A DNA stretch of 64,000 nt, from positions 124,001-188,000 of the forward strand of contig PNKZ01000001.1 of assembly GCA_013822735.1 (NCBI GenBank). The letters are read 5' to 3'. This document shows positions 1 through 11,262 of the stretch, piece by piece (positions within the stretch are counted from its first letter, which is position 1; every line of letters begins with the position of its first letter). The translations under genes and the position numbers were made by a program. The stretch comes from Pirellula sp. GTDB taxonomy: Bacteria > Planctomycetota > Planctomycetia > Pirellulales > PNKZ01. Below the pieces are notes generated by a model. That model saw only the letters and a program-made list of their open reading frames with translations. It was not told the origin of the DNA and did no database searches.

Positions 1-2
1 TG

Positions 3-3000
3 TCCGCTTGCCGCCTCGTGTGGGAATTTCCTGACCGTACCTACCTCTACAAGCTCGAAGGCTCGACCGACGGCAAACGTTGGGAGACGCTCGTCGACGC
101 CTCGCAAAAGGCCCGCCCCGGCCGCGAGGAGCTGCCGCTGCCGGCTACGGAGTTTCGCTGGTTTCGTCTCACGCATCTCGGCAACCATTGGCCGAGTGTC
201 CGCGAGCTGCACTTGCTCGGCTCGGGCACGCTCCCTCCCGCGATCAAGGCCCCTGCGATTCCCGTCGGTGTTTCGGCCGACGAAGAAGCGGAGATCTTGA
301 AAACATTGAAGTTGCCCGAGGGTTTCGCAGCCACGCTCTTCGCCGCGCCGCCGACCGTCGACTGCCCGGTCTTTGTTGCAGCCGCACCCGACGGCACGCT
401 CTACGTCTCCAGCGACCGCAACGGCTCGCTCGGTCGCAACGCGAAGCAAGGGCGCATCTTGCGACTGCGCGACACCGACGGCGACGGTCGCTGCGACGAA
501 GCGAAAACCTTCGTGGCCGACGTCGATTCGCCGCGCGGCCTCGTCGTCGACGGCAACACCGTCTACGTGCTCCACCCGCCGCACATCAGCGCCTACACCG
601 ACAACGACGGCGACGGCGTTTCCGATGAGGAGCGCGTTCTCGTGAAGAATGTCGGCTGGACCTTCAAAGACCGTCCGGCCGACCACGGCTCCAACGGTCT
701 CGAACTCGGCATCGACGGCTGGATTTACGCCGCCATCGGCGACTTCGGCTTCATGGAGGCCGAAGGCGCCGACGGCCGGAAGCTGCAATGCCGCGGCGGC
801 GGCGTGGTCCGCGTTCGTCCCGACGGCACCGGCCTGGAACTCTACAGCTTCGGCACGCGCAACGTTCTCGAAGCGGCGATGAGTCCGCTGCTCGACGGCT
901 TCGCGCGCGACAACACCAACGACGGCGGCGGCTGGAACATCCGCTTTCATCATTTCACCGGAGGCGAAGACCACGGCTATCCGCGACTCTTCAAGAACTT
1001 CGCCGATGAAATTATCGCGCCGTTGGCCGATTACGGCGGCGGCTCCGGTACCGGCGCTTGTTGGATCGAAGACCCGTCGTGGCCTGCGGCGTGGAACAAG
1101 CGACCGTATACCGTCGACTGGGGGCGCGAGTTGATCGGCGCCCATACGGTCGTTGAGCAGGGAGCAACCTTCATCGAGCCGAATCCGCCGGCCGACTTTG
1201 CCCGCTACACGCGCCCGACCGATCTTGATATCGACGCCCAAGGTAGAGCCTATCTCGCCAGTTGGCGCAACGGCGGTTTCACGGCCGGCCCGAAGTGCGG
1301 CTATGTTCTGCGCGTGCAACCCACGGGCTTGGAGCCTGTGCCGCCGGTCGACTACGCGCAGGCGGATGCCGAGCGCTTGATCGCCGAGCATCGCTCTCCC
1401 GCGCATCGCCGACGCTTGGCCGCGCAGCGCGAGCTGATCCGTCGCGGCATGGACGCCGCTGCAGTAAAGCAATTGGAGGCGATGGCCGCAGATCGTGCGG
1501 TGCCGCAGGAGTCGCGTGTCGCGGCGCTTTTCACGCTGCAACTCGCCGGCGGTCCGTCTGCACGATCCGGCTCGGCATCGTTGCTTGACGACCCGTCGAT
1601 CGCGGCTTGGGCCGTCCGTGCTTTGACCGACGATGATCGTCGCTTGAGCGGCGTGACTGCGGAGCCGATCGTCCGCTTGCTCGCGTCCGGCGATGCCCGC
1701 ACCCGTCGCGAAGCGGTGCGGGCCTTGGAACGTTTGGGGGATACCAACGCCGCCGGCGCGCTCGCGGTCCGACTTGGCGACGACGCCGCCGTCGTACGCC
1801 ACACCGCCGTGCATGCGCTGGCGAAGTTGCGCGCCGTCGAGCCGTGCCTCGCCCTGCTCGACAAGGCCGACGCCGCGCCGATCGCGCGCACTTGCGCATT
1901 GCAAGCACTCGTGCGTATTTCGGAGTCCACCGTGGTTGCCGGGCTCAGCGATCGTTTGGAGCAAGAGAAGGACCCGGCCCGTCGTGCGCAATTGATTACG
2001 GCGCTCTGTCGATTGCATTTTGTCGAAGGGGTGTGGAAAGGGGACTCTTGGGGGACGCGGCCCGATACGCGCGGACCGTATTATCAGCCGACGGAATGGA
2101 GCGAGACGCCGCGCATTGCCGCACTTCTCGAAGCGACGCTCAACCGTGCCGATGCGGCGGAAGCGATTGTGCTCGGTCGTGAATTGGCGCGGCATCGGAT
2201 TCAACTCGGCGACGTCGTCGGCCGCTTGATCGAACTTGCCAAGCAAGACCCCGGCGTCGTCCCGTCGCTGGTGTTGTATTTGGATCGCGAGGAGAAGGTT
2301 CCTGCCGCAGCGCTCGATTTGTTGGTGGCCGCCGCCGGCAATACCGACCCGAGTCAGCTTGCGACGCAAACCTTGGCGCTCCGGTCGCTCGTCAAAATCG
2401 ACGCTCGCGCGGCGGTCGATAGTTTGATCGCCCATCTCCCGAGCACGACCGTGAAGGAGGAGAATCGTGACGTCTTCACGCGCGCGAAGCGCAATTTCTT
2501 TCTCGCGCCGCACTTCGATCGCTATGTCGACCGCTTTCTTGCCGTGGCCGATCAGCGACAATCGCCGCAATCGCTCTGGGCCGACGGCGTGTTGATTCGC
2601 TTGGCGTTCGGAGCCGGGGCCGCGCCGGCCGCCAAACAAACGGCGCTCGCGGCCGTCGACGAAGGTTGGAAGAACGCGGACCGTCGCAAGCAATTGATCG
2701 CCGCTAGCGAGTTCGCCGACGACCGTTCTCTGGCCGTGCGCATCGCCGACGATGCGGAGAACAAGAGCTCGCCGACCGCCCCCTTCGCTCGCGAAACGTT
2801 GAAGCGGATGCGTTTGGACCCGAAGCGGATCCGCGAGGTGCTCGATACGAGCGGCCCGAAGGTCGCGGCAAGCGGCGCACCGGACGTCATCGAGCAGTTG
2901 AAGAAGCTGCGCGGCGAGCCGTGGCGCGGTGAGCAACTCTTTACGCAGCTCAAATGCGCCAATTGCCACACGGTTCGGGCCGACGAACCGGTTCGCGGAC

Positions 3001-3353
3001 CGTATTTGGGCAACATCGCCAAGACTTATCGCCGCGAGCAATTGGCGGAAGCGATCTTGCTGCCGAATAAGCAACTCGCCCAAGGCTTCGTGACGAACGT
3101 CTTCACGCTCGATTCCGGCCTCACGCGCACCGGCTTCGTTACGCAGGAAGCCGCCGACAAGGTGACGATCCGCGATGCGACCGGCCAAGAGATCGTGATC
3201 CCGAAAAGCGAGATCGAAGAACGCGAAAAGATCGCCACCTCGGTCATGCCCGAGGGCTTGGCGAAAGACCTGACGCTCGTCGACCTCGCCTCGCTCATCG
3301 ACTACTTGGAATGGCTTGCCAAGCAAGAAGAGCAACACGGACAAGCGCCGTAG
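3..3353 (+). CDS. PVC-type cytochrome c / membrane-bound dehydrogenase domain protein (5' end cut by window)
   Basis: The reading frame is open to the left edge, so the true start and signal peptide lie outside the window. The first ~70 visible residues (EGSTDGKRWETL, then FRWFRL) look like the end of an F5/8 type C (discoidin) sugar-binding domain. Next comes a PVC-type beta-propeller beginning LPEGFAATLFAAPP, with Asp-rich loops DTDGDGRCDEA and DNDGDGVSDEE. A long HEAT-like helical region follows. Near visible residue 980 there is one heme c motif, CANCH, and the protein ends with the usual SVMPEGLAKDLT segment. This architecture is characteristic of planctomycete and verrucomicrobial exported proteins and is generally linked to polysaccharide or organic-matter oxidation; the substrate cannot be read from the sequence. 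A REP-like hairpin follows 15 bp after the stop codon. Confidence 0.88.
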   Translation, partial: SACRLVWEFPDRTYLYKLEGSTDGKRWETLVDASQKARPGREELPLPATEFRWFRLTHLGNHWPSVRELHLLGSGTLPPAIKAPAIPVGVSADEEAEILKTLKLPEGFAATLFAAPPTVDCPVFVAAAPDGTLYVSSDRNGSLGRNAKQGRILRLRDTDGDGRCDEAKTFVADVDSPRGLVVDGNTVYVLHPPHISAYTDNDGDGVSDEERVLVKNVGWTFKDRPADHGSNGLELGIDGWIYAAIGDFGFMEAEGADGRKLQCRGGGVVRVRPDGTGLELYSFGTRNVLEAAMSPLLDGFARDNTNDGGGWNIRFHHFTGGEDHGYPRLFKNFADEIIAPLADYGGGSGTGACWIEDPSWPAAWNKRPYTVDWGRELIGAHTVVEQGATFIEPNPPADFARYTRPTDLDIDAQGRAYLASWRNGGFTAGPKCGYVLRVQPTGLEPVPPVDYAQADAERLIAEHRSPAHRRRLAAQRELIRRGMDAAAVKQLEAMAADRAVPQESRVAALFTLQLAGGPSARSGSASLLDDPSIAAWAVRALTDDDRRLSGVTAEPIVRLLASGDARTRREAVRALERLGDTNAAGALAVRLGDDAAVVRHTAVHALAKLRAVEPCLALLDKADAAPIARTCALQALVRISESTVVAGLSDRLEQEKDPARRAQLITALCRLHFVEGVWKGDSWGTRPDTRGPYYQPTEWSETPRIAALLEATLNRADAAEAIVLGRELARHRIQLGDVVGRLIELAKQDPGVVPSLVLYLDREEKVPAAALDLLVAAAGNTDPSQLATQTLALRSLVKIDARAAVDSLIAHLPSTTVKEENRDVFTRAKRNFFLAPHFDRYVDRFLAVADQRQSPQSLWADGVLIRLAFGAGAAPAAKQTALAAVDEGWKNADRRKQLIAASEFADDRSLAVRIADDAENKSSPTAPFARETLKRMRLDPKRIREVLDTSGPKVAASGAPDVIEQLKKLRGEPWRGEQLFTQLKCANCHTVRADEPVRGPYLGNIAKTYRREQLAEAILLPNKQLAQGFVTNVFTLDSGLTRTGFVTQEAADKVTIRDATGQEIVIPKSEIEEREKIATSVMPEGLAKDLTLVDLASLIDYLEWLAKQEEQHGQAP

Positions 3354-3367
3354 CTTCTTTGCGGCTC

Positions 3368-3391
3368 GCCGCGCGGCCGCGGCGGCTAAGC
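3368..3391 (-). repeat. REP-like hairpin (GCTTAGCC family)
   Basis: Read on the minus strand: GCTTAGCC, then stem GCCGCG, loop GCCG, stem CGCGGC. It lies between the stop of the PVC cytochrome gene and the 3' end of the convergent cupin gene. A second copy in opposite orientation lies on the other side of the cupin gene (3804-3829). Confidence 0.7.
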
Positions 3392-3400
3392 AGTGACGGG

Positions 3401-3757
3401 CTATCCGACCGGCGGAATGTACTTGTTCAGCATCTCGGCGTAGTCTTCGCGCACCGGGCTGAAGCAATCGAGCACCACGGCGGGGCCGCCGACCGCCACG
3501 GCTCGATGCTTCACGTTCGGCGGAATGATGAACATCGAGCCGGCTTCGCAGAGGCGCGTTTCGTCGCCGATCGAAAGTTGCACGCGGCCGCGAATCAGAA
3601 TGCCCCCTTGCTCGTGCGGGTGCGAGTGCCACGGCACTTCGGCCCCTTCGTCCATTTCCAAATAGGAGAGCATCAGGTGCTCGCCGAACGGAGTGCGCAT
3701 CCGGCAGCCCGGCACCGGCTCGATGACGGGCACTTCGCGAATATCGATAAACGGCAT
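3401..3757 (-). CDS. Small single-domain cupin protein
   Basis: A 118-residue protein consisting of one cupin beta-barrel. Motif 1 is visible as PWHSHPHEQGG followed by ILIRGRVQLSIG: two histidines, another histidine and a glutamate in the usual metal-binding arrangement. Motif 2 is PPNVKHRAVA with the fourth ligand histidine. Such proteins bind a divalent metal and act as small dioxygenases, isomerases or sugar-binding proteins; the substrate is unknown. I chose the ATG at 3757 because GGGGAG lies 5 bases upstream; a TTG seven codons earlier leaves no ribosome site. It is a single gene, convergent with the PVC cytochrome and flanked by two REP-like hairpins in opposite orientation. Confidence 0.8.
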   Translation of the reverse strand: MPFIDIREVPVIEPVPGCRMRTPFGEHLMLSYLEMDEGAEVPWHSHPHEQGGILIRGRVQLSIGDETRLCEAGSMFIIPPNVKHRAVAVGGPAVVLDCFSPVREDYAEMLNKYIPPVG

Positions 3758-3803
3758 AAAAGCTCCCCAGAGTCGCAAGAAACTCGTAAAACTTCGCCAC
3801 CAA

Positions 3804-3829
3804 GCTTAGCCGCCGCGTACGCGCGGCGG
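3804..3829 (+). repeat. REP-like hairpin (GCTTAGCC family)
   Basis: GCTTAGCC followed by stem GCCGCG, loop TACG and stem CGCGGC. It lies upstream of the cupin gene, opposite in orientation to the copy at 3368-3391. The loop departs from the NCCA seen in most copies. Confidence 0.7.
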
Positions 3830-4058
3830 AATCGGCCGCCGACATTGCCGGCAGCGGAAGTACGCCAATCAAACCGATTTGGCGGCAATTGGCATTGCCG
3901 GAAAATGTGACTCTCGGCATCATCCCGCTCCCCATCCGCCGCCGCAAGTTGCGAACGTGGAAAGGGAGCGAAATGAGCGCAGGCTGCGCACGTTTCGCAA
4001 GGTCGACGGCAAGGATGCTTTCGACGCGCCCACGCCCGTGAATCCAGGGAGGGATTCT

Positions 4059-5603
4059 ATGACGATGATTCGAGCGGCATTGATCGTTTGCGCGCTGGCC
4101 GCGCCGGCTACGGCCGAAGAAACCGTGTTGCTCGACTTCACGGCTTCCTGGTGCGGCCCATGTCGACAGATGCTGCCCGTCGTCGATCGCCTCGCCGCCG
4201 AAGGGGTGCCGGTTCGCAAGGTCGACATCGACCAAGAACCGCAACTCGCCAAACGCTTCGGCGTCACCGGCGTCCCTTGCTTTGTCATGATCAGCGGCGG
4301 TCGCGAGACCGGCCGTCTCGTCGGGGCGACCAGCTACGAACAACTCCGCGGACTCGCGCAAGCGGGCCGCTTGTCCGGTCCGGCCGAAGCGGGGCCCAAT
4401 ATGCCCGCGCCGCCGACCATGGCCGCGTCGTTCGTTTCGCAACCGGCCGCGAGCGCTCCCAACGCCGCACCTGCAGCCGCCCGTTCGCATCTGGCGCCCG
4501 AACTCATTGAAAAACTGCTCGCCTCGAGCGTACGCCTGAAGATTCACGACAAAGAAGGGCACTCGGTCGGCACCGGCACGATCATCGATCAGCGCGAAGG
4601 GGAAGCCCTCGTACTGACTTGCGGCCACGTCTTTCGCGATTCGAAGGGGGAAGGACGCGTTACGGTCGATCTCCACGGCGCCGGAGCTCCGCAAGAACTG
4701 CCGGGCCGTGTGATCGCATACGATCTCGAATCGGACGTCGGACTGTTGAGCTTCCGACCCGGCGTGGCCGTGCCGACCGCCCGCGTTGCGCCGGCGGGAT
4801 ACTCGGTGCGTTCCAACGACGCCGTCGTGAGCATCGGTTGCAACCATGGTGAACCGGCCACGGCGCGTGTGAGCCGCGTGACGACGATCGACAAGTTTCT
4901 CGGCCCGCCAAACTTGCAGGTGGCCGGCCAGCCGGTGCAAGGTCGCAGCGGCGGCGGCTTGTTCAGCGCCGAAGGCTACTTGATCGGTGTTTGTAATGCC
5001 GCCGATCCGGAAGACGACGAAGGTTTGTACGCCGCGCTTGCCGCCGTGCATGCCGAATTGAATCAACACGGTTTGGCGAAGTTCTGCTTGCCGAGCGAGC
5101 CGATCGCCGCGACTCCGCCCCCTTCGATGCCGGTCCGCATGCCGACGTTCGGCAGCGCCGACGCTTCGCAAACAACGATACCGACCGCGGCCAGCGTCGC
5201 GCAGCCGAATCTGACCCCGGTCGCTCTGGCTGCTCCGTCGAACAGCTTGCCGATCAGCGTCGCCCCCGTCGCCGCCGCAGCTGCGACGGCGCTCGGCTCG
5301 GCTGCTTCCTTGGGTGCGGCATCTTTGGGCGCTGCGTCGTTGAGTACCGCCGAACAAGCCGCTCTGACCGAACTCGGCAACCTCGCGGCCGGCGCCGAGG
5401 TTGTTTGCATCGTTCGCCCATTGGCCGATCCGCGGGCCAAGAGCCGCGTGCTGGTGATCGACAACGCCTCGCCGGAATTTCTGCGACAACTCGCAAGCGA
5501 CAGCCGCCGACAGGATGCTCGCCAAACCACTTCGCTGGAAGTGCGCAACAAGCCGAATGCGGACGCCTCGGGCCCGCAACTCAACTGGAAGCCGACGCGG
5601 TAG
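4059..5603 (+). CDS. Secreted thioredoxin - trypsin-like serine protease fusion
   Basis: A 514-residue protein with a signal peptide (residues 1-18, cleavage about APATA|EE). Residues 20-110 form a thioredoxin fold with active site W31-C-G-P-C35 and the cis-Pro segment GVTGVPCF. Residues ~145-330 are a trypsin-like domain: His190 in LTCGHVF, Asp226 in ESDVGLL, Ser297 in GRSGGGL, so the triad appears complete. The C-terminal third is Ala/Pro-rich and low complexity and ends in a short conserved-looking segment. The ATG at 4059 has GGGAGGG just upstream; the open frame before it (from 3879) has no other signals. The role is inferred to be redox or protein quality control in the periplasm or cell surface. 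A TGTAGGGAACGCC palindrome lies 18 bp after the stop. Confidence 0.85.
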   Translation: MTMIRAALIVCALAAPATAEETVLLDFTASWCGPCRQMLPVVDRLAAEGVPVRKVDIDQEPQLAKRFGVTGVPCFVMISGGRETGRLVGATSYEQLRGLAQAGRLSGPAEAGPNMPAPPTMAASFVSQPAASAPNAAPAAARSHLAPELIEKLLASSVRLKIHDKEGHSVGTGTIIDQREGEALVLTCGHVFRDSKGEGRVTVDLHGAGAPQELPGRVIAYDLESDVGLLSFRPGVAVPTARVAPAGYSVRSNDAVVSIGCNHGEPATARVSRVTTIDKFLGPPNLQVAGQPVQGRSGGGLFSAEGYLIGVCNAADPEDDEGLYAALAAVHAELNQHGLAKFCLPSEPIAATPPPSMPVRMPTFGSADASQTTIPTAASVAQPNLTPVALAAPSNSLPISVAPVAAAAATALGSAASLGAASLGAASLSTAEQAALTELGNLAAGAEVVCIVRPLADPRAKSRVLVIDNASPEFLRQLASDSRRQDARQTTSLEVRNKPNADASGPQLNWKPTR

Positions 5604-5621
5604 ATCGCGTGGTACGCTTCT

Positions 5622-5694
5622 TGTAGGGAACGCCCTCAGTGGCGTTCCGGAACCGCTGGTTGAGTTCGGAACGCCACCGAGGGCGTTCCCTACA
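5622..5694. repeat. TGTAGGGAACGCC palindrome, copy 1
   Basis: Arms 5622-5649 and 5667-5694 form a 28-bp inverted repeat with one mismatch (A against G at arm position 17) around a 17-base centre. The same arm sequence occurs at 50991-51066. It starts 18 bp after the stop of the thioredoxin-protease gene and could act as a transcription terminator or mRNA stabiliser. Confidence 0.9.
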
Positions 5695-5744
5695 GAACCC
5701 GACCATCGACGTAAGTCCGCGCCGCTTGTTTCCATAGTTGCGAC

Positions 5745-5877
5745 ACTTACGTCGATGTGAATGTACGCACTGCGCAGATAACGCATGGCTATCTGCGCAC
5801 CCCTTGTGGGTTTGGACCTTGTGCGCAGATAACCCCTACTTATCTGCGCAGTGCGTCGCGCTCCCGTCGACGTAAGT
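5745..5877. repeat. Nested palindromic element (ACTTACGTCGA / TGCGCA type), copy 1
   Basis: Three perfect inverted repeats are nested: ACTTACGTCGA 5745-5755 with TCGACGTAAGT 5867-5877; a 16-bp arm 5765-5780 with 5841-5856; and TATCTGCGCAC 5790-5800 with GTGCGCAGATA 5821-5831. The motif TGCGCA with an adjacent GATA or TATC occurs four times. A related element is at 58134-58285. Confidence 0.85.
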
Positions 5878-6233
5878 CGAGTTTCGTTGCGTTCGGTTTG
5901 CTTAGACTTACGCACGCCGCACCCTGTCCTTCGACTCGTGTTCCCTCTCGATTCGTCCGTCGCTTCGCACCACCTTGCACGTTAGCGATTTAGGGAATCG
6001 GTTCCAGGCAATTTTTGGCCGGCTCTCATTTGGGGCGCGTGCGCCACGGTACCCCGCGTTTCTTCGGCTCCCGGCGTTTTTCCGCCCGGCCACTGCTCGA
6101 TGGGCCGCTGGTCTGTTACAATTCCGGGCTCTTCTGTAGCCGGCGTGAAACACGCATCTTGCCGGCGTCAATTCGGGTCTATTGCGGTGCCGTCGAGCGA
6201 GCTTTTCGTCGCGGACCGGTGCGTTGCGGCTTC

Positions 6234-7100
6234 ATGAAACATTGGGATACCGTCGCCGTCGTCGGGGTCGGGCTGATCGGAGGTTCGATCGGCTTAGACT
6301 TGTTGCGCGGCGGCCTTGCGCAACGGGTGGTAGGCATCGGCAGGCGGCCGGCAAGCCTGAAGGTCGCATTGCGGCGCGGCTGCGTCTCCGAAACAACGAC
6401 CAACTTGGAGCAGGGAGTCGCCGAAGCCGAGTTGGTGATCGTCTGTACTCCGGTCGGCCGCATTCTGACCGATATCCTGACGGCCGCTCCGGCCTGCATG
6501 CCGGGTGCCTTAATTACGGATGTCGGCAGCACGAAACAATCGATCGTTGCGGGCACGCGCGGCAAACTTCCCGTCGGCGTGACGTTCGTCGGCAGCCACC
6601 CGATTGCCGGGAGCGAAAAGAGCGGCGCGGCCGCGGCGCTGGAAGGCTTGTTTGTAAAGCGAACGACGGTCGTCACCCCGACCGACGAGACGCCCGAAAA
6701 GGCCGTGCTCACGATCGAGCGCTTTTGGAAAAGTTTGGGCTCGCGCGTCGTGCGGATGACGCCGGAAGCGCATGATGAGGCGCTCGCGGCCACGAGCCAC
6801 GTGCCGCATGTGGTCGCCGCGGCGCTGGCCGGGGCCACGCCCGCCGAAATCCTCGGCCTCACCGCCGGCGGATGGCTCGACAGCACGCGGATCGCCGCCG
6901 CCGATTCGCAGCTTTGGTTGGAGATTCTCACCGACAATCGCCGTCAGGTGGTCGCCGGTTTGAAGAAGGTGGAAGGTCGGTTGGCCGCGTTTCGCAAGGC
7001 GCTCGACGCCGGCGACGACGCGGCGCTGCAGACGCTGCTCGACGAAGGTCGCGCACGCCGTGAAGCGGCTCGCGGCAAACCGAAAGCGACCGTTAAGTAA
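6234..7100 (+). CDS. tyrA: Prephenate dehydrogenase
   Basis: A 288-residue enzyme that oxidatively decarboxylates prephenate to 4-hydroxyphenylpyruvate in tyrosine synthesis, using NAD(P)+. The N-terminal Rossmann site is VVGVGLIGGSIGLDLL. The family motif GSHPIAGSEKSG carries the conserved histidine, and ATSHVPHVVAAAL is the usual C-terminal domain segment. There is no ACT domain, so feedback control through that domain is not expected. The ATG at 6234 fits the family N-terminus (MKHWDTVAVVG); the open frame runs further upstream but shows no homology. purL begins 67 bp downstream on the same strand, so co-transcription is possible. Confidence 0.92.
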   Translation: MKHWDTVAVVGVGLIGGSIGLDLLRGGLAQRVVGIGRRPASLKVALRRGCVSETTTNLEQGVAEAELVIVCTPVGRILTDILTAAPACMPGALITDVGSTKQSIVAGTRGKLPVGVTFVGSHPIAGSEKSGAAAALEGLFVKRTTVVTPTDETPEKAVLTIERFWKSLGSRVVRMTPEAHDEALAATSHVPHVVAAALAGATPAEILGLTAGGWLDSTRIAAADSQLWLEILTDNRRQVVAGLKKVEGRLAAFRKALDAGDDAALQTLLDEGRARREAARGKPKATVK

Positions 7101-7167
7101 CTTCCACAAGTAACGTCGGCAAGTTCGCAAAGTATTCGCATTTCATAACGCAGACAGGATCATCGCC

Positions 7168-10227
<3,060 letters not shown>

Positions 10228-10240
10228 CAGAAATTATTTG

Positions 10241-10313
10241 CACCACGGAGGCACGGAGCACACAGAGGCATAAGCTGATCGCCCTCTTCCGTGTACTCCG
10301 TGCCTCCGTGGTG
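10241..10313. repeat. CACCACGGAGGCACGGAG inverted repeat between purL and purQ
   Basis: Perfect 18-bp arms at 10241-10258 and 10296-10313 around a 37-base centre. Sequences of this CACCACGGAGGCACGGAG type recur as intergenic repeats in many environmental bacterial genomes (general knowledge). It sits inside what would otherwise be a purL-purQ operon and could form a stable mRNA stem. Confidence 0.85.
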
Positions 10314-10335
10314 AATTCATCGGATGGAAAGAGTT

Positions 10336-11166
10336 ATGGCTAATCCACGTGTTTTGGTTTTGCGTGCCCCGGGCACGAATTGCGATTTGGAAACGGCGCA
10401 CGCCTTCGAACGGGCCGGCGCCGTCGCGGAGCGATTGCACGTCAATCGATTGCGCGAACAGCCGAGCTTGCTCGACTCGTTTCAAATCATGTGCCTCCCC
10501 GGCGGCTTCAGCTACGGCGACGACGTTTCGGCCGGCCGGATTCTCGGCAACCAGATTCGCGTGCGATTGGCCGACGACGTCCGCCGCTTCCGCGATGCGG
10601 GCAAGCTAGTTCTCGGCATCTGCAACGGCTTTCAGATTCTGCTGAAGTCGGGCATTCTGCTGGAGGACGACGTGCCCGCGACGGGCGGCCCGGCGACGGC
10701 GCAGGCCACGCTGGCGTTGAACGAAAGCGGACGGTACGAAGATCGCTGGGTCCGGCTGCACACCCAAGGAAGCAAGTGCGTATTCTTCTCCGGCGTGGAA
10801 AGCATGTACCTGCCGGTGGCCCACGCCGAGGGGAAGTTCGTTCCGCGCGATGCCGCGGTGCTCGCGAAGCTCGAAGCGGGCGGGCAGGCTTGCTTGAAGT
10901 ATCGGCCGTTGGAAGAGGGCGCCGCAACGTCGGCGGCTTTGCCTGCCGGCGCGAATCACACGGTGCCGTATCCGGACAACCCCAACGGCGCCACGAACGA
11001 CATCGCCGCCGTGTGCGATCCGACCGGTCGCGTGTGCGGGCTCATGCCGCATCCGGAACGCCACATCGACGCGGTGCAACATCCGCAGTGGACGCGAATG
11101 AAGAAGCTCCCGCCGGTCGGCGACGGCTTCGTCGTCTTTCAAAACGCCGTGCGTTACTTCCTGTAA
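10336..11166 (+). CDS. purQ: Phosphoribosylformylglycinamidine synthase, glutaminase subunit
   Basis: A 276-residue class I glutamine amidotransferase that supplies ammonia to PurL. The nucleophile is Cys96 in LGICNGFQILLKSG, and the partner His-Glu pair is in LMPHPERHID. The N-terminus MANPRVLVLRAPGTNCD matches the family. I prefer the ATG at 10336, with GGAAAGAG just upstream, over the ATG at 10324. The length slightly exceeds typical small PurQ (~225 residues) and agrees with the variant found with PurS-type complexes. It lies downstream of purL on the same strand. Confidence 0.93.
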   Translation: MANPRVLVLRAPGTNCDLETAHAFERAGAVAERLHVNRLREQPSLLDSFQIMCLPGGFSYGDDVSAGRILGNQIRVRLADDVRRFRDAGKLVLGICNGFQILLKSGILLEDDVPATGGPATAQATLALNESGRYEDRWVRLHTQGSKCVFFSGVESMYLPVAHAEGKFVPRDAAVLAKLEAGGQACLKYRPLEEGAATSAALPAGANHTVPYPDNPNGATNDIAAVCDPTGRVCGLMPHPERHIDAVQHPQWTRMKKLPPVGDGFVVFQNAVRYFL

Positions 11167-11190
11167 AGCAAGCGGTCGCTCCTCGGCTCT

Positions 11191-11240
11191 ATTTAGCCCG
11201 TCTTCGGCGACGGCGGGCCGACCCCGGTCGCCGACCGGGG
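11191..11240. repeat. Tandem GC-rich hairpins upstream of the Ntn hydrolase
   Basis: ATTTAGCCCGTC is followed by a CCGTC/GACGG stem. A near-perfect palindrome, CCCCGGTCG-C-CGACCGGGG, follows at 11222-11240. The leading TTTAGCCC recalls the GCTTAGCC family but is diverged. It lies just after purQ, so it may end that transcript. Confidence 0.5.
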
Positions 11241-11262
11241 GCCAAATATTTCTCACAAACGA

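Larger units (their letters stand above)
5604..6233. other. Gene-free region with three kinds of palindrome, upstream of tyrA
   Basis: This 630-base stretch has no convincing gene. It holds the TGTAGGGAACGCC palindrome (5622-5694), the nested palindromic element (5745-5877), an extra TCGACGTAAGT (5706-5716), and then about 350 bases of leader before tyrA in which I recognise no riboswitch or T-box. Confidence 0.7.

Noticed and set aside
3879-4058. N-terminal extension of the thioredoxin-protease gene
   Set aside because: It would bury the signal peptide; ATG 4059 has a strong GGGAGGG site.
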